A stretch of DNA of 64,000 nucleotides from Nymphaea colorata (taxonomy: Eukaryota > Streptophyta > Magnoliopsida > Nymphaeales > Nymphaeaceae): assembly GCF_008831285.2 (NCBI RefSeq), contig NC_045138.2:16835934-16899933 (forward strand), given 5' to 3'. This document shows positions 62,252 to 64,000 of the stretch, piece by piece. Position 1 is the first letter of the stretch; every line of letters begins with the position of its first letter. A program made the position numbers and the translations under genes. The notes beneath the pieces are model-generated. The model was given only the letters and a program-made list of their open reading frames with translations. It was not told the origin of the DNA and did no database searches.

Positions 62252-62663
62252 ACACGACAGCAAGTCGGTAGACACAGTTGTGCACAAGTTCAGTACTGCT
62301 ATCAAATGACACAACAGGAAATTATCTTCTCATGTTGTTCCAACAGCAACAAAGAAGTCTGGCGGAGCACTGAAATGAATTGGCAGTCCTGAAACGAATG
62401 TTCTGGTGCTGTTGTAACCATAGAACATTTAGTTTGGGCCTTGCTTGGTGGGCTACAATTTTGACTCTACTTCGAGAGCTTTATTTGTGGGAAAACCTAT
62501 TGCCCGATCCCAACTATGCTCTTTTATTCAGTTACTGAGCCGTGTTTATTTGAGATGCTAACGGGCATATTTTCCAGGAAACCCACGTCCGTTTGTATAA
62601 CTCGTTGCCCGCAACCATGCGTTTCAATATATGAAAAGATCGGGTTTTCTGCATCTGTCCCAA

Positions 62664-62707
<44 letters not shown>

Positions 62708-63179
62708 TAGAGAATGATCAACAACCCCATCTCAATGTCACTGAAATAACACTCCTCAGCCTCGCTCTCAATGCCATCAGGAAAAGAGCACAAGACTCAA
62801 GATGATGGTGCCCACGAAAATCAAATCGAACGTCTCGATACGTGCCTCCTTCCCAACCACCTACGCTATTCATTCTCATCTCCCCTATTGAGCATTAGAA
62901 GAATAGAAAAACGAGTTCAACTCTTGTCCATATCTTGGCAGAGATGACGTGGATTCTTTGACCTGTGTGAACAAATGGGAAAGGAACTGAAGGGTTCAAC
63001 TCTCTCTATCCGTCTCTCCAAGATTCAAGCATGGAGGCGTACGCACGGTCAATATTCCAGCAAGGTGGGGTTACCTACCACCGCCTCAGCCCTCGATTCA
63101 TAAATCTCCCAGCCCACCTCTCCATTGCATGCATACTGTATAGCTTCATATAGTTGAGTCCCCAACTCCATATTGCCCA
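62252..63179. other. Helicase 3' flank and intergenic region
   Basis: No further gene seen. A TA microsatellite of about 35 bp lies at 62,668-62,702. A frame of 89 codons on the minus strand runs through it and is not supported. Confidence 0.6.
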
Positions 63180-63185
63180 TATATA
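63180..63185 (+). promoter_or_regulatory. TATA box of the secreted-protein gene
   Basis: CATATATAG, about 55 bp before the ATG at 63,235, which fits transcription starting inside or just before the GA tract. Confidence 0.6.
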
Positions 63186-63198
63186 GTTGAATCAGCCC

Positions 63199-63233
63199 AG
63201 AGAGAGAGAGAGAGAGAGATAGAGCGAGAGAGA
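63199..63233 (+). repeat. (GA)n tract in the presumed 5' UTR
   Basis: Nearly perfect GA repeat of about 35 bp ending next to the ATG. GAGA tracts in plant leaders can be bound by BBR/BPC factors; that role is only a possibility here. Confidence 0.9.
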
Positions 63234-63234
63234 C

Positions 63235-63343
63235 ATGGCGACAACAATCCAAGGGAAGGTTAGAACATCATGTACCCAGGTCATGGTGGTTGCCCTACTC
63301 GTCTTCCTCCTTTCTGCCTCCTCCATGGCCGAAGGCTGCAAAG
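63235..63343 (+). CDS. First exon of a small secreted protein, gene continues past the window
   Basis: ATG at 63,235 after a TATA box and a GA-rich leader. The 36 full codons encode a basic start (MATTIQGKVRTSCTQ), a hydrophobic core (VMVVALLVFLLSASS) and a likely cleavage after SMA, then EGCK. The donor AAAG|GTAGAT follows, leading into a CT-repeat intron. A signal peptide followed at once by a cysteine suggests a cysteine-rich secreted peptide. GASA/snakin is one family with this layout, but exon 2 is not in the window and I cannot assign a family. Without splicing the frame runs into an SLSLSL repeat, which argues that the donor is used. Confidence 0.6.
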
Positions 63344-63347
63344 GTAG

Positions 63348-63391
<44 letters not shown>

Positions 63392-64000
63392 CCTTCCGTT
63401 TGTGGCTACTCAAGAGAGAAAGGAAAATAACATTAACAATAACATTAACATAAGTCCAACAAAAAGTTGAACTTGAAAAAGATTACATCTACAAATCAGC
63501 TCTCAATTCGTGTATGAGGTTGAAGGTACCAGTAGTTCCCCATAGGTTACGGGAAATTAACCAAACGTCATACAAAATGGAGGAAGCCATCCGTTCAACT
63601 GAAACCGCCTCATTTCTATAAATAATGTCATTTCTAGAGTTCCAGATGACCCACCAAAACGTAAAGAGCCAAATTCTCCAAATGGTGCATCATTTCTTTT
63701 TGTTTCTCACTCTAGTTGGTCCATGGAGCAGGTCCCAAACCAACAGTTTGAGGCTTTTTAGCTCTAAATTTTAGCATGTCCTTAGGAAACCATATTGAGT
63801 TCTTTGCTCTTAAATCTGTCAGCACGTAACATATCACATCGCCACAGAGCCACAAAACAGCCAGTATATCAGACTGCAAGCCTTCTACGTTTATGAACTG
63901 AATATTAGAGTTGCATATTGCTACGTTGATCAGATTCTGTATCATGCGTGATCAAGATCCGGGTTTGTTTCTAAAGTTGCACTAAAGCGGAGACTATTGG
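63344..64000 (+). other. Presumed intron 1 of the secreted-protein gene
   Basis: Starts with a CT microsatellite (about 63,350-63,387). The remainder shows no exon-like open stretch that I can support up to the window end. A minus-strand frame at 63,712-63,945 has no recognised motif. Confidence 0.45.

Overview
This window is nuclear DNA of a flowering plant. The evidence is spliced genes with GT-AG introns and plant TATA boxes, a Ty1/copia LTR retrotransposon primed by initiator-Met tRNA, several MITE-like elements, long TA and CT/GA microsatellites, and members of plant-specific gene families. I cannot name the lineage from the sequence alone.

The left three quarters (1-47,043) is one nested tandem-duplication array. 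Three large units can be followed: X1 (1,981-16,356), X2 (20,920-37,238) and X3 (37,239-47,043). Units join at a recurring boundary that reads roughly GAAGAATTAGCA...CATTGTGG followed by GATCAA..., seen at about 7.16, 16.32, 25.79 and 37.2 kb. A copia element lies at the X1/X2 junction (16,357-20,919). The 3' part of a related copy lies at the same site to the left of X1 (1-1,980). The X2/X3 junction at about 37,239 is the empty version of that site.

The array carries five small two-exon genes, all on the minus strand. They encode atypical HLH proteins without a basic region, of the PRE/ILI/BNQ (PACLOBUTRAZOL RESISTANCE) type. There are three protein types: type a (4.6 kb and 23.2 kb, same protein), type b (11.8 kb, the most canonical), and type c (30.1 kb and 41.3 kb, same protein, with an altered first helix). 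PRE proteins usually promote growth by binding inhibitory HLH/bHLH partners, so the array is a local expansion of HLH antagonist genes. A block of about 5.65 kb containing the type c gene is almost base-identical in X2 and X3, while the sequence to its right differs clearly. This points to conversion, a very recent exchange, or an assembly problem.

The duplicated units also act as natural empty-site controls. They show a 131-bp MULE-type MITE in the type a intron, a 572-bp TIR insertion in X1, a hAT-like element with 8-bp target duplication, a CACTA-like element and a 48-bp-period minisatellite.

The right quarter (47-64 kb) is lower-copy and holds three ordinary genes. At 49.5 kb (minus) is a secreted-peptide precursor with a two-cysteine motif resembling the CTNIP/SCREW phytocytokines. 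At 56.0-62.3 kb (plus) is an intact 11-exon DEAD-box helicase of the RH18/Spb4/DDX55 type, 666 aa. At 63.2 kb (plus) is the first exon of a small secreted protein that continues past the window. Two exon-like fragments of unknown genes lie at 10.9 kb and 47.0 kb. I saw no tRNA or rRNA gene and no CRISPR array.
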